38,322 bases of DNA from the NCBI GenBank assembly GCA_029265075.1, contig JAJUJZ010000014.1, positions 1-38,322 of the forward strand, given 5' to 3'. The notes under the pieces were generated by a model. The model saw only the letters and a list, made by a program, of their open reading frames with translations. It had not been told where the DNA came from and did not search any database. The DNA is from Gammaproteobacteria bacterium (GTDB taxonomy: Bacteria; Pseudomonadota; Gammaproteobacteria; Pseudomonadales; CAMLJR01). The translations under genes and the position numbers were made by a program. This document shows positions 10,331 to 18,380 of this stretch, in pieces (position 1 is the stretch's first letter; each line of letters begins with the position of its first letter).

Positions 10331-10345
10331 GCGACAGCTGTGCCA
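10331..10345 (-). promoter_or_regulatory. Candidate sigma-54 (RpoN) promoter upstream of mlaF
   Basis: The minus strand reads TGGCACAGCTGTCGC: a perfect -24 half TGGCAC and a TCGC -12 half (consensus TTGC), with GG and GC exactly ten bases apart. Transcription would start near 10320, about 60 bases before the mlaF ATG. A sigma-70-like -10 (TATCAT, minus strand, 10298-10293) lies downstream but has no good -35. Confidence 0.4.
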
Positions 10346-10360
10346 GTGGGAACCCCGCAA

Positions 10361-10389
10361 TTGTTCCCACGCCGCGCGCCACGTATCAT
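10361..10389 (+). promoter_or_regulatory. Sigma-70 promoter for kdsD
   Basis: TTGTTC (-35), a 17-base spacer, and TATCAT (-10, five of six matches) place a transcript start near 10396, about 30 bases before the kdsD ATG. It probably drives the kdsD-kdsC-lptCAB unit. Confidence 0.6.
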
Positions 10390-10424
10390 TGCGCCTCCTC
10401 AACAGATTCAGCCATCTCGCCCCC

Positions 10425-11426
10425 ATGGAACCGCCTCATCAGCCCGCCGCTGCTGCTACCGGCAAGAACTACCTGAGCTCGGCGCGCCGCACTATCAGCC
10501 TCGAACGCGACGCCATCGATGCCCTGGCGAACCGTCTCGACGCCACCTTCGAACGCGCCTGCGATCTGCTGCTGGCCTGCCGCGGCCGCGTGGTCGTGAC
10601 CGGCATGGGCAAATCGGGCCACATCGGCACCAAAATTGCTGCCACCTTCGCCAGCACAGGCACGCCGGCGCTGTTCGTCCACCCGGCCGAGGCCAGTCAT
10701 GGCGACATGGGCATGATCACGGCCCAGGACACGGTGGTTGCACTGTCGAACTCCGGTTCCACCGCCGAAGTGGTCACGCTGCTGCCGCTGCTGAAACGGC
10801 TCAATGTGCCGCTGATCAGCATGACCGGCAACCCGCAGTCGGTGCTCGCGCGCAGCGCCGACGTCAATCTCGACGTCAGCGTTACCACCGAGGCATGCCC
10901 GCTTGGGCTCGCGCCGACCTCCAGCACTACGGTGTCGCTGGTGATGGGCGATGCGCTCGCCATCGCCCTGCTGGAGGCACGCGGCTTTACCGCCGAAGAC
11001 TTCGCGTTCTCCCATCCCGGCGGTGCCCTCGGCCGCAAGCTGCTGCTGAAAGTGGAAGATGTCATGCGCCGGGGCGATGACGTGCCGCGCGTCGCACCAG
11101 CCACCCCGCTCGCCCGTGCGCTGCTCGAAATCAGCAGCAAGGGGCTGGGCATGACCACCGTGGTCGACGCGGACGGCAAGCTGCTGGGCGTCTTCACCGA
11201 CGGGGATCTGCGCCGGGCGATCGATCACGACATCGACATTCACGCCACCGCGATCGAAGACTCCATGACCCGACAGCCGAAGACCGCCACACCGGGCATG
11301 CTGGCCGCCGAAGCGCTGCGCATCATGGACGACTTCAAGATCACGGCGCTCGCCGTCATCGATGCCGACGGCCACCCGATCGGCGCGCTCAACCTTCACG
11401 ATTTGCTGCGCGCCGGCGTAGCGTAA
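10425..11426 (+). CDS. kdsD: D-arabinose 5-phosphate isomerase
   Basis: This is a 333-residue KdsD. It converts ribulose 5-phosphate to arabinose 5-phosphate, the first step of Kdo synthesis for lipopolysaccharide. An N-terminal SIS sugar-isomerase domain (about 45-185) shows VVVTGMGKSGHIGTKIAATFASTGTP in two parts and the ALSNSGSTAEV segment. EACPLGLAPTSST and the family HPGGALGRKLL precede two CBS domains (about 210-330), including GVFTDGDLRRAI. The ATG at 10425 gives a length close to E. coli KdsD (328). Next to kdsC and lptCAB, it is the LPS enzyme and not the gut-type GutQ paralogue. The frame is open upstream through the promoter and that part is excluded. Confidence 0.95.
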   Translation: MEPPHQPAAAATGKNYLSSARRTISLERDAIDALANRLDATFERACDLLLACRGRVVVTGMGKSGHIGTKIAATFASTGTPALFVHPAEASHGDMGMITAQDTVVALSNSGSTAEVVTLLPLLKRLNVPLISMTGNPQSVLARSADVNLDVSVTTEACPLGLAPTSSTTVSLVMGDALAIALLEARGFTAEDFAFSHPGGALGRKLLLKVEDVMRRGDDVPRVAPATPLARALLEISSKGLGMTTVVDADGKLLGVFTDGDLRRAIDHDIDIHATAIEDSMTRQPKTATPGMLAAEALRIMDDFKITALAVIDADGHPIGALNLHDLLRAGVA

Positions 11427-11439
11427 GGAGTCTGCCCCC

Positions 11440-11979
11440 ATGCCCACCCTCGACGCCGCCGCCCTGCAGCAACGCGCCGCCGCCATCCGCTGGCTGGTGC
11501 TGGACGTGGACGGCGTGCTGACCGACGGTCGGCTCTGGTATGGCAACTCTGGTGAAGAGCTGAAAGCCTTCGATATTCAGGATGGCCTGGGCATCAAGCT
11601 GCTGCAGCGCGGCGGCATTCAGGTCGCGGTCATCACCGGGCGCCAGTCGCAGCTGGTGGCACGCCGGACCGGCGAGCTCGGCATCACCCGGGTCACTCAG
11701 GGCCGGGAAGATAAGCTGGTGGCCCTGCGCGAACTCTGCGCCAGCATCGATACACCGCTCGACAGCGTCGCTTACATGGGCGACGATCTGCCTGATCTGT
11801 CGGCTCTGATGCATGCCGGCCTCGCGCTGGTGCCGGCCAATGCGCGGCCGGAGCTGGCGGCGGTAGCCCACTACCAGACCAGCCGCTGCGGCGGCAACGG
11901 CGCGGTGCGCGAGGCGGGCGAGTGGCTGCTGCGCGCGACCGGGCGCTGGGATGCGATCGTCGAGGCTTATCGTCAGTGA
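11440..11979 (+). CDS. kdsC: 3-deoxy-D-manno-octulosonate 8-phosphate phosphatase
   Basis: This is a 179-residue HAD-family phosphatase of the KdsC type. It removes phosphate from Kdo-8-phosphate to give Kdo. HAD motif I is LDVDGVLTDG with Asp22 and Asp24. Motif II is in VAVITGRQS, and motifs III/IV are in GREDKL and YMGDDLPDLSAL. The protein lacks a cap domain, as KdsC does, and works as a tetramer. An AAGGAG lies nine bases before the ATG. The stop overlaps the lptC start by one base (TGATG), so kdsC and lptC are coupled. Confidence 0.95.
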   Translation: MPTLDAAALQQRAAAIRWLVLDVDGVLTDGRLWYGNSGEELKAFDIQDGLGIKLLQRGGIQVAVITGRQSQLVARRTGELGITRVTQGREDKLVALRELCASIDTPLDSVAYMGDDLPDLSALMHAGLALVPANARPELAAVAHYQTSRCGGNGAVREAGEWLLRATGRWDAIVEAYRQ

Positions 11980-12545
11980 TGAAAATGCCGGAATCACTGC
12001 CGCGCATGTCGCTGCTGGCCGGGCTGGCCGGCGTCGCTGCCATGCTCGGCTATGTGACGCTGTTCTGGGACAACACGCAGCCCGCTGCACTGCTCCGCGG
12101 CGCCGATGCCGTGGCCATAGATTTCCGGGCACTGGAGCCGCGCGGCGTCACCTACGGTGAAGACGGCTTCCCGCGCCGCAGCTTTTCCGCCGATGAGCTG
12201 GTTCATTACCGTCTCGGGGACTACTCCGAATTCTCCAGCCCGGTCTTCGAGATCGTCGCCAGTGACAATACCGTGTGGCACAGCAACTCGCTGCGCGGCT
12301 CGCTGGACCGCGACGACGTCCTCGAACTGTCCGGCAACGTGCTGGTGGCAGATGCTGGCCGCACCACTCAGCTACAGACCGAAGCGCTCCGCTGGGACGA
12401 GCGCAACCAGCAGGCTTCGAGCGATCTGCCGGTGCTGCTGATTCACCAGACTCATACCATCCGCGCTGTCGGCATGCGTGCCGATCTCGCCAGCGACCGC
12501 GTGGAGCTGCTCAATCAGGTCGAGGGACTTCATGTCATTCCGTAA
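11979..12545 (+). CDS. lptC: LptC, LPS export bitopic membrane protein
   Basis: This is a 188-residue LptC. It is anchored in the inner membrane by one N-terminal helix (about residues 9-28) with a periplasmic beta-jellyroll. It passes lipopolysaccharide from LptBFG to LptA. The family pattern RSFSADELVHYRLGDYSEFSSPVFEI, seen from about residue 65, and the VWHSNSLRGSLDRDDVLELSGNV repeat-like strands support the call. The ATG overlaps the kdsC stop. A second possible ATG lies two codons later. It overlaps lptA by 14 bases. LptC sequences diverge widely, so the position between kdsC and lptA carries much of the weight. Confidence 0.91.
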   Translation: MKMPESLPRMSLLAGLAGVAAMLGYVTLFWDNTQPAALLRGADAVAIDFRALEPRGVTYGEDGFPRRSFSADELVHYRLGDYSEFSSPVFEIVASDNTVWHSNSLRGSLDRDDVLELSGNVLVADAGRTTQLQTEALRWDERNQQASSDLPVLLIHQTHTIRAVGMRADLASDRVELLNQVEGLHVIP

Positions 12546-13134
12546 CTGTTGGACCGGCTGGCTGCTGATCGGGCTGTGTGCTGCTCCGCTGATGGCCGTC
12601 GCGCTGCCGGAAGACCGGCAGCAGCCGATCCACGTGACCGCTGACAGCGCCGTACAGCAGAACGGTACCGTGACCTACACCGGCGACGTGGTTATCACCC
12701 AGGGCTCGCTGCGCATCACCGGCGATCAGGTCGTCGTCCGGCACGCCAACGGCCGGGTCCAGCGTGTCGACGCCAGCGGCGACCTGGCCACCTTCCAGCA
12801 GCAGCCGGAGCGCGGCACCGAGCTGGTGCAGGGCGAAGCGGCAACGCTGATCTATTACCAGACCGAGAACCGCGTGGAGCTGCTCAACCGGGCCCGTGTC
12901 GAGCGCGGCGGTAACATCGTTGCCGGCAACCGCATCGAGTATCTGGTCGACTCCGAAACCGTCAGGGCAGAAGGCACGCATGCCGATCAGCCCGGCCGCG
13001 TGGAGATGGTGCTGCAGCCCGCCGAAGAGCGTACCCCGCCACCAGAGCCGGCCCCGGCGTCTGCGCCGGACGCAGCAGATCCCGATGCCACCGACGCCAC
13101 CCCGGTCAACGGTGCGGATGCAGGAGCGGAATGA
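12532..13134 (+). CDS. lptA: LptA, periplasmic LPS-bridge protein
   Basis: This is a 200-residue LptA. It polymerises in the periplasm into the bridge that carries lipopolysaccharide to the outer membrane. A signal peptide is visible at residues 1-24 (hydrophobic [18 protein letters not shown]). The mature OstA-like domain starts at [22 protein letters not shown] and continues through [19 protein letters not shown] and [20 protein letters not shown]. After about residue 165 comes a Pro/Ala/Asp-rich acidic tail of about 35 residues, which looks disordered and is longer than in well-known LptA proteins. The start overlaps lptC, and the stop lies four bases before the lptB ATG. Confidence 0.92.
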   Translation: MSFRNCWTGWLLIGLCAAPLMAVALPEDRQQPIHVTADSAVQQNGTVTYTGDVVITQGSLRITGDQVVVRHANGRVQRVDASGDLATFQQQPERGTELVQGEAATLIYYQTENRVELLNRARVERGGNIVAGNRIEYLVDSETVRAEGTHADQPGRVEMVLQPAEERTPPPEPAPASAPDAADPDATDATPVNGADAGAE

Positions 13135-13138
13135 TCTG

Positions 13139-13864
13139 ATGCAGACCCTGCAGGCGCTCAACCTGGCCAAGTCGTACAAAGGCCGGGCCGTGGTAAAAGA
13201 TGTGTCGCTGACCGTACACAGCGGCCAGATTGTCGGCTTGCTCGGCCCCAACGGGGCCGGCAAAACCACCTGTTTCTACATGATCGTCGGCATCGTCAGC
13301 AGCGATCGCGGTCGCATCCTGCTCGACGACCGTGACCTGACCCCGCTGCCCCTGCACGGCCGCGCGCGCGCCGGGCTTGGCTATCTGCCACAGGAGGCGT
13401 CGGTATTCCGCAAGCTCACCGTGGCCGACAACATTCTTGCCATCCTCGAGACCCGCAAGGAACTCTCCCGCGTCCAGCGTCGCGACCGGCTCGAACAGCT
13501 GCTGAGCGAATTTCATATTGGCCATATCCGCGACAGCCGTGGCATGGCGCTGTCCGGCGGCGAGCGGCGCCGCGTCGAAATCGCCCGCGCGCTGGCGATG
13601 GATCCCGCCTTTGTCCTGCTCGATGAGCCGTTCGCCGGCGTTGATCCGATTTCAGTCAGCGATATCAAACAGATCATCCGCCACCTGCGCGACAAGGGCA
13701 TCGGCGTACTGATCACCGACCACAATGTTCGGGAAACGCTGGATATCTGCGAAAAAGCCTATATCGTCGGCGAAGGTCACATCATCGCTGAAGGTGACGC
13801 TGAGACCGTTCTGAACAGCGCTCGCGTGCGGGAAACCTATCTCGGTCATCACTTCCAGCTCTGA
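13139..13864 (+). CDS. lptB: LptB, LPS-export ATPase
   Basis: This is a 241-residue ABC ATPase that drives lipopolysaccharide extraction with LptFG. Walker A is GPNGAGKTT at residues 36-44. Q-loop follows at [15 protein letters not shown], then signature [15 protein letters not shown], Walker [16 protein letters not shown], and H-loop [23 protein letters not shown] is close to diagnostic for LptB. I chose the ATG at 13139, with GGAG about 12 bases upstream. An in-frame ATG at 13118 inside lptA would add seven residues. LptF and LptG are not in the window, which is usual. Confidence 0.96.
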   Translation: MQTLQALNLAKSYKGRAVVKDVSLTVHSGQIVGLLGPNGAGKTTCFYMIVGIVSSDRGRILLDDRDLTPLPLHGRARAGLGYLPQEASVFRKLTVADNILAILETRKELSRVQRRDRLEQLLSEFHIGHIRDSRGMALSGGERRRVEIARALAMDPAFVLLDEPFAGVDPISVSDIKQIIRHLRDKGIGVLITDHNVRETLDICEKAYIVGEGHIIAEGDAETVLNSARVRETYLGHHFQL

Positions 13865-13888
13865 TTGCCAGTCGCGCAGCCGACAGGA

Positions 13889-13917
13889 TTGCGGCTCCGT
13901 TTCGCGGCCGCTACACT
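13889..13917 (+). promoter_or_regulatory. Candidate sigma-70 promoter for rpoN
   Basis: TTGCGG, 17 bases, and TACACT (-10, four of six) lie in the 194-base gap between lptB and rpoN. The predicted start near 13924 gives a leader of about 135 bases. The -35 is weak outside its TTG. Confidence 0.45.
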
Positions 13918-14058
13918 CAGAGAGCAAATCGCCTATGCAGTTTTTATTCCACAGGCGCTTTGGACCGGAAAATCAACTATTTCCATGTTCTATCGGGGCT
14001 GCACCCTCTGCGGGCTGTCGCCTGCCGGGATGTGCAGACTCGAAAGTCACAGGATGTT

Positions 14059-15540
14059 ATGAAGCAATCGCTCCAGCTCAAACTGGGCCAGCAGCTGACG
14101 ATGACCCCGCAGCTGCAGCAGGCCATCAAGCTCCTGCAGCTGTCGACGCTCGATCTGCAGCAGGAAATCCAGACCATTCTGGAAAGCAATCCCATGCTGG
14201 AGCTGAGCGAAGAGCACGAGGATGCGCCGCCGTCGGCGGACGCTGAGCCCGTCTCTACTCCTGAAAGCGACAGCGACAGCAATAGCGAGCGCCTCACCGC
14301 CAGCACCGATGGCGAGGAGCAGAGCTGGCAGGATGACATCCCCGAAGACCTGCCGGTCGACACCCACTGGGACGACATCTATCAGTCCAGCGGCAGTGGC
14401 AGCAGCGCCAACCCTGATCACGACTTCGATTTCGACAGCCGCAACTCCGTCGCCGAATCACTCCAGGACCACCTGCTGTGGCAGCTCAACCTGACCCGCA
14501 TGTCGGATGTCGACCGCCTGATCGCTACCGCCATCATTGATGCAATCGATGCCAAGGGGCGGCTGACGGTCGCGCCCGAGGAGCTGCTGGAAGGGATGCC
14601 GGGCACAGAAGGTATCGAGCTGGACGAAGTCATGGCCGTCCTGCATCGCATCCAGCAGTTCGATCCGCCGGGTATCGCTGGTCGCGACCTGCGCGAATGT
14701 CTGCTGATCCAGCTGCGCCAGCTGCCGCCCGCGACCCCGTGGCTGCAGGAAGCGATGCTGGTGGTCGACCGGCACCTGGCCTTGCTGGGCAGCCGCGACT
14801 TCAATCAGCTGATGCGCCGAACCCGGCTCAAGGAGGGCGAGCTGCGCGAGGTGCTGCTGCTGATCCAGAGCCTGGACCCCAGCCCCGGCGAATCAATTGC
14901 GCCCCCGACGGCCGAGTATGTCGTGCCGGATGTGTTCGTGCGTCAGGTCCGGGGCCGCTGGACCGTCGAGCTCAATCCGGATATCGCCCCGCGACTGCGC
15001 ATCAACAACGATTACGCGGCCCTGGTACGGCGCGCCGACTCCAGCGCGGACAACGCCTTTCTGCGCGACAACCTGCAGGAGGCACGCTGGTTTCTGAAGA
15101 GCCTGCAGAGCCGTAATGAAACGCTGCTGAAGGTCGCAACCGAAATCGTCGAACATCAGCGGGGCTTCTTCAAATATGGCGAAGAAGCGATGAAGCCGCT
15201 GGTGCTCCACGACATCGCCGAAGCAGTCGGCATGCATGAGTCGACAATCTCCCGGGTCACCACCCAGAAATACATGCATACCCCGCGCGGCATTTTCGAG
15301 CTGAAATACTTCTTCTCCAGCCATGTCGCTACGGAATCCGGGGGCGAATGCTCCTCCACCGCGATTCGTGCCCTGATCAGAAAGCTGATCGCCGCAGAGA
15401 ACCCGCGCAAGCCGCTGAGCGACGCCAAGATTACCGAACTGCTGGCCGAGCAGGGCATCGTAGTGGCGCGCCGGACTATCGCCAAATACCGCGAAGCGAT
15501 GGTCATCCCGCCCTCCAATGAGCGCAAGCGACTCGTCTGA
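14059..15540 (+). CDS. rpoN: RNA polymerase sigma-54 factor
   Basis: This is a 493-residue RpoN, the alternative sigma factor for nitrogen, motility and related regulons that needs enhancer-binding ATPases. Region I is Gln/Leu-rich ([20 protein letters not shown], residues about 9-28). A long acidic Ser/Asp-rich region II spans about residues 50-130. Next come the core-binding domain and a helix-turn-helix ([20 protein letters not shown], about 395-415). The RpoN box [11 protein letters not shown] lies at about 470-480 and contacts the -24 element. The ATG at 14059 follows AGGA. Its place between lptB and hpf-ptsN is the widely conserved one. The acidic linker is long but not out of range. 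Confidence 0.97.
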   Translation: MKQSLQLKLGQQLTMTPQLQQAIKLLQLSTLDLQQEIQTILESNPMLELSEEHEDAPPSADAEPVSTPESDSDSNSERLTASTDGEEQSWQDDIPEDLPVDTHWDDIYQSSGSGSSANPDHDFDFDSRNSVAESLQDHLLWQLNLTRMSDVDRLIATAIIDAIDAKGRLTVAPEELLEGMPGTEGIELDEVMAVLHRIQQFDPPGIAGRDLRECLLIQLRQLPPATPWLQEAMLVVDRHLALLGSRDFNQLMRRTRLKEGELREVLLLIQSLDPSPGESIAPPTAEYVVPDVFVRQVRGRWTVELNPDIAPRLRINNDYAALVRRADSSADNAFLRDNLQEARWFLKSLQSRNETLLKVATEIVEHQRGFFKYGEEAMKPLVLHDIAEAVGMHESTISRVTTQKYMHTPRGIFELKYFFSSHVATESGGECSSTAIRALIRKLIAAENPRKPLSDAKITELLAEQGIVVARRTIAKYREAMVIPPSNERKRLV

Positions 15541-15572
15541 AACAGATCAACCCAGCAGCTCCTTTTTCAGGC

Positions 15573-15578
15573 TACACT
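15573..15578 (+). promoter_or_regulatory. Possible -10 element for hpf
   Basis: TACACT lies in the 155-base rpoN-hpf gap, in a CTACACTC context like that of the rpoN promoter candidate. No convincing -35 is seen at 16-18 bases upstream, so this is weak. Confidence 0.25.
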
Positions 15579-15695
15579 CTGAACTGAGCGTCCGCCAAAG
15601 AGACGCGGTTCCACCTGAGACTTAGCCACCAGGCAGTCGGGTGGCAGCCCGCCGGGCGCCGCTCGTCAGCCGGTTAACCGCAGAAGGAGCAAGCC

Positions 15696-15983
15696 ATGCA
15701 GATCACTGTCAGCGGACACCACGTCGAAGTCACTCCCGCCCTTCGTGATTACGTGCACAACAAACTGGGGCGCCTGCAACGGCACTTCGACAACATCACC
15801 GCCACAGATGTGGTTCTCACCGTCGAGAAGCTGGTGCAGCGAGCGGAAGCCACCGTTCACGTCGCCGGCAATGACCTGTTCGCCACCAGTGAGTCGCAGG
15901 ACATGTACGCAGCCATCGATCTGCTGGCTGACAAGCTCGATCGTCAGCTGATCCGTCACAAGGAGAAAACGCTGGCGCGCTGA
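15696..15983 (+). CDS. hpf: Ribosome hibernation promoting factor, short form
   Basis: This is a 95-residue HPF/YfiA family protein of the short type. Short HPF binds the decoding site of resting ribosomes and, with RMF, helps form inactive 100S dimers. It begins MQITVSGHHVEVTPALRDYV, and the RLQRHFDNITATDVVLTVEK stretch and DMYAAIDLLADKLDRQL C-terminal helix are typical. It lacks the C-terminal dimerisation domain of long HPF. AAGGAG lies six bases before the ATG. It sits between rpoN and ptsN, the conserved arrangement, and is probably co-regulated with both. Confidence 0.95.
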   Translation: MQITVSGHHVEVTPALRDYVHNKLGRLQRHFDNITATDVVLTVEKLVQRAEATVHVAGNDLFATSESQDMYAAIDLLADKLDRQLIRHKEKTLAR

Positions 15984-15991
15984 TGCCGGCA

Positions 15992-16014
15992 GGGCGGGAC
16001 GAGCGATCCCGCCC
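15992..16014 (+). other. 8-bp hairpin after hpf
   Basis: GGGCGGGA at 15992-15999 pairs perfectly with TCCCGCCC at 16007-16014 around a seven-base loop, starting nine bases after the hpf stop. No T run follows, so it is not a standard intrinsic terminator. It could protect the hpf mRNA 3' end or aid Rho-dependent termination. Confidence 0.4.
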
Positions 16015-16112
16015 GACCCTGGCCGCCCTGTCGCCAAAGGCGTGGAAATGGCGCAAAATGGCCGGCCACGAAGCGTCCCGAGGGGCGCGTGAACTCACTG
16101 ATGGCCGGCTGG

Positions 16113-16143
16113 GCGCCGGGTTTCCTTCCCACCCACCCGGCGC
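16113..16143 (+). other. 9-bp hairpin in the ptsN leader
   Basis: GCGCCGGGT (16113-16121) and ACCCGGCGC (16135-16143) are perfect inverted repeats around a 13-base pyrimidine-rich loop. The stem ends about six bases before the AGGT ribosome-binding motif of ptsN. No T run follows. A role in ptsN translation is possible. Confidence 0.45.
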
Positions 16144-16156
16144 TGTCCAGGTAGCC

Positions 16157-16603
16157 ATGCAACTAGAATCGATCCTTACTCCGGCCCGCACCCTGTGCGA
16201 TGCGCCTGGCACCAGCAAGAAACGTGTGCTTGAAAACCTGGCGCAGTTCCTCGCCGAGGATCTGCCTGACACCGATGCCGCCGACCTGTTTGCGCGGCTG
16301 CTGGCACGGGAGCGCCTCGGCAGCACCGGGCTTGGCGGCGGCATCGCCCTGCCACACTGCCGGCTGAAGAGCGTCGAGCGTGCCATTGGCTGTCTGGTCA
16401 CGCTGGCGCAACCGATCGAGTTTGAAGCGGTCGATGACAATCCGGTCGATGTTCTGTTCGTGCTGCTGGTGCCGGAGGCGGCTACCCAGGAGCACCTCAA
16501 CGTGCTGGCCGCGCTGGCCGAGCGCTTCAGCGACCCGGCTTATACCGAGTCGCTGCGTGCTGCCAGCACCAGTGAAGAACTTTATGAGGCCGCAATTGCT
16601 TAG
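16157..16603 (+). CDS. ptsN: PTS(Ntr) enzyme IIA-type regulator PtsN
   Basis: This is a 148-residue EIIA(Ntr). It is the end acceptor of the nitrogen-related phosphotransfer chain PtsP-NPr-PtsN and acts on potassium transport, sensor kinases and other targets, not on sugar uptake. The phosphorylated residue is His67 in GGGIALPHCRL. The C-terminal half, DNPVDVLFVLLVPEAATQEHLNVLAALAERF, is characteristic. The open frame extends upstream to 15983, but the family N-terminus and AGGT motif support the ATG at 16157. The 173-base gap after hpf holds two hairpins. Its partners ptsO and rapZ follow; ptsP is not in the window. Confidence 0.95.
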   Translation: MQLESILTPARTLCDAPGTSKKRVLENLAQFLAEDLPDTDAADLFARLLARERLGSTGLGGGIALPHCRLKSVERAIGCLVTLAQPIEFEAVDDNPVDVLFVLLVPEAATQEHLNVLAALAERFSDPAYTESLRAASTSEELYEAAIA

Positions 16604-16615
16604 TGGCAGCTGACT

Positions 16616-17494
16616 ATGACGCAGACGGAAACGCAGCTTGTCATCATCAGTGGACGCTCCGGCTCAGGCAAGAGCTCTGCCCTTCATCTGCTGGAGGACG
16701 AGGGCTACTACTGCATCGATAACCTGCCGGTAGCACTGCTGCCTCAGCTGGTGACCGAGCTGCAGGAGAACCAGCTCACTCCTGGCCCCCTGCGCGCCGC
16801 GGTCTGTATCGATGCGCGCAACGTCAGCAAGGACCTGTCCCGCTTCGACGAGCTGATCGCCGGGCTGCCTGCCAATGTCAGCGTTGAGATTCTCTACCTC
16901 GACGCCGACGATCACACGCTCATCAAACGCTTTTCGGAAACCCGCCGGCGCCACCCACTGAGTGATGCCCGCACCGCACTGGCAGAAGCAATCGCCCGCG
17001 AAAAGACGCTGCTCGAACCGATTGCCATGGCGGCCGGTCTGACACTCGACACCAGTCACACCAACGTTCACGAGCTGCGCACCTTGCTGCGCGAGCGCGT
17101 ACTCGGCCGCAGTGTCAGCGGTCTCTCCTTATTATTTGTCTCGTTCGGTTTCAAAAGCGGCATTCCGGTTAACGCCGACCTGGTATTCGATCTGCGGGTG
17201 CTGCCGAACCCGCACTGGGAACCAGCACTGCGGCCAATGACGGGACTCGATTCCGAAGTGATTGAATGGCTGGATCAGCAGCCTGAAGTAACTGAGCTGT
17301 TCAACGACATCTATTACATGCTGAACAAGTGGCTGCCGCGCTTTACGGCGGGCAACCGCAGCTATATGACAGTCGCGCTTGGTTGCACCGGCGGACAGCA
17401 TCGCTCAGTATATATGGCCGAGCGGCTCGCCCGGGCCTTCGCTCCGCAATATAACGACGTGCAGGTGAGACACCGGGAGACGGCTCCCGCGTAG
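16616..17494 (+). CDS. rapZ: RNase adapter / nucleotide-binding protein RapZ
   Basis: This is a 292-residue RapZ (YvcJ family). In E. coli it senses glucosamine-6-phosphate and guides RNase E to the small RNA GlmZ. In Pseudomonas-like bacteria its RNA partners are less clear. Walker A is GRSGSGKSS at residues 13-21. DARTALAEAIAREKTLLEP follows in the middle. The C-terminal sensing/RNA-binding domain has FGFKSGIPVNADLVFDLR and GCTGGQHRSVYMAE, both well conserved. Twelve bases separate it from ptsN, so co-transcription is likely. Full length. Confidence 0.95.
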   Translation: MTQTETQLVIISGRSGSGKSSALHLLEDEGYYCIDNLPVALLPQLVTELQENQLTPGPLRAAVCIDARNVSKDLSRFDELIAGLPANVSVEILYLDADDHTLIKRFSETRRRHPLSDARTALAEAIAREKTLLEPIAMAAGLTLDTSHTNVHELRTLLRERVLGRSVSGLSLLFVSFGFKSGIPVNADLVFDLRVLPNPHWEPALRPMTGLDSEVIEWLDQQPEVTELFNDIYYMLNKWLPRFTAGNRSYMTVALGCTGGQHRSVYMAERLARAFAPQYNDVQVRHRETAPA

Positions 17495-17518
17495 TACGGC
17501 TGCCGGACTCACAAGTGC

Positions 17519-17788
17519 ATGATTAACCACAAAGTCCTGATCATTAACAAACTGGGCCTGCACGCGCGTGCGGCGGCCAGACTGGTTGCCGTCACCTCTC
17601 GTTTCAGCAGCCGCGTCCGTTTGCGGGTGAATGGCCGCGAGGCCGACGGTAAAAGCATCATGTCAGTAATGATGCTGGCCGCCGGCCAGGGCACAGAAGT
17701 CGAGCTGGCAATCGAAGGCGAAGACGAGTGCGCCGCCTGTCAGGCAGTGTGCGAACTGTTCAGCAACCGCTTCGACGAAGCCGAGTAG
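17519..17788 (+). CDS. ptsO: Phosphocarrier protein NPr (HPr family)
   Basis: This is an 89-residue HPr-fold protein acting in the PTS(Ntr) chain between PtsP and PtsN. The phosphorylated His15 lies in NKLGLHARAAARLV, exactly at the HPr position. GKSIMSVMMLAAGQGTEVEL, with Ser46 in the usual place, follows. Position just after ptsN-rapZ separates it from sugar-PTS HPr. The ribosome-binding site is weak. The gap to rapZ is 24 bases, so one transcript from ptsN through ptsO is likely. Confidence 0.95.
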   Translation: MINHKVLIINKLGLHARAAARLVAVTSRFSSRVRLRVNGREADGKSIMSVMMLAAGQGTEVELAIEGEDECAACQAVCELFSNRFDEAE

Positions 17789-17839
17789 CCGTTCGCCCCG
17801 CCGCCACACTTTTCATCTCACCAGTCCGCCGAGGCGCGT

Positions 17840-18355
17840 ATGATCGACGAGAGCGACAGCTATTCTGACGACGATTTCGACAGACCCAGTAAAAGCGCCG
17901 TAAAACGCGAAATGCTGGCGCTGCAGGCGCTGGGCGCCGCGCTGGTCGACTTACCCGATGGGCAGCTGGCCAGCATGCCGCTGGAAGATCCGCTGCTGGA
18001 AGCTATCCAGACGGCCCGCCGGATCAAAAGTCGTGAAGGACGCCGGCGCCAGCTCCAGTACATCGGCAAGCTGATGCGCAAGATCGACGTCACCGAATTG
18101 CAGGCTGCCTACGACGACCTGCTCAACGGACGCCAGCTGCACAATCAGCAATTCCATGAACTGGAAGCGCTGCGCGACCAGCTGGTCGAAGTCGGGCCAG
18201 AGAGCATCGGTGAAGTTGTCGAGCGCTATCCCGCAGCCGACCGACAGCATTTGCGTCAGCTTATCGTCGCCGCGCGGCGTGAGCGGGAAGCCGAACGTCC
18301 GCCCGCCAGCGCCCGCAAGCTGTTTCGTTATCTGCGCGAACTGGCAGAGCTTTGA
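17840..18355 (+). CDS. yjgA: DarP/YjgA ribosome-associated protein (DUF615)
   Basis: This is a 171-residue YjgA/DarP family protein. It associates with the large ribosomal subunit and helps late 50S assembly in E. coli. Family features are the N-terminal SKSAVKREMLALQALGAALVDL, RRIKSREGRRRQLQYIGKLMR near residue 55-75, and the C-terminal RELIVAARREREA-like helix ending in KLFRYLREL. It is highly charged and helical. GAGG lies five bases before the ATG. It ends 25 bases from the convergent nitrilase gene. Linkage to ptsO is loose; it may have its own promoter. Confidence 0.93.
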   Translation: MIDESDSYSDDDFDRPSKSAVKREMLALQALGAALVDLPDGQLASMPLEDPLLEAIQTARRIKSREGRRRQLQYIGKLMRKIDVTELQAAYDDLLNGRQLHNQQFHELEALRDQLVEVGPESIGEVVERYPAADRQHLRQLIVAARREREAERPPASARKLFRYLRELAEL

Positions 18356-18380
18356 CGGCTGGCGCGGTGATGGCCCCACG

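Noticed and set aside
10386-11546. A 386-codon minus-strand open frame opposite kdsD
   Set aside because: Antisense to a clear KdsD with SIS and CBS motifs. Its composition mirrors the complement of that gene.
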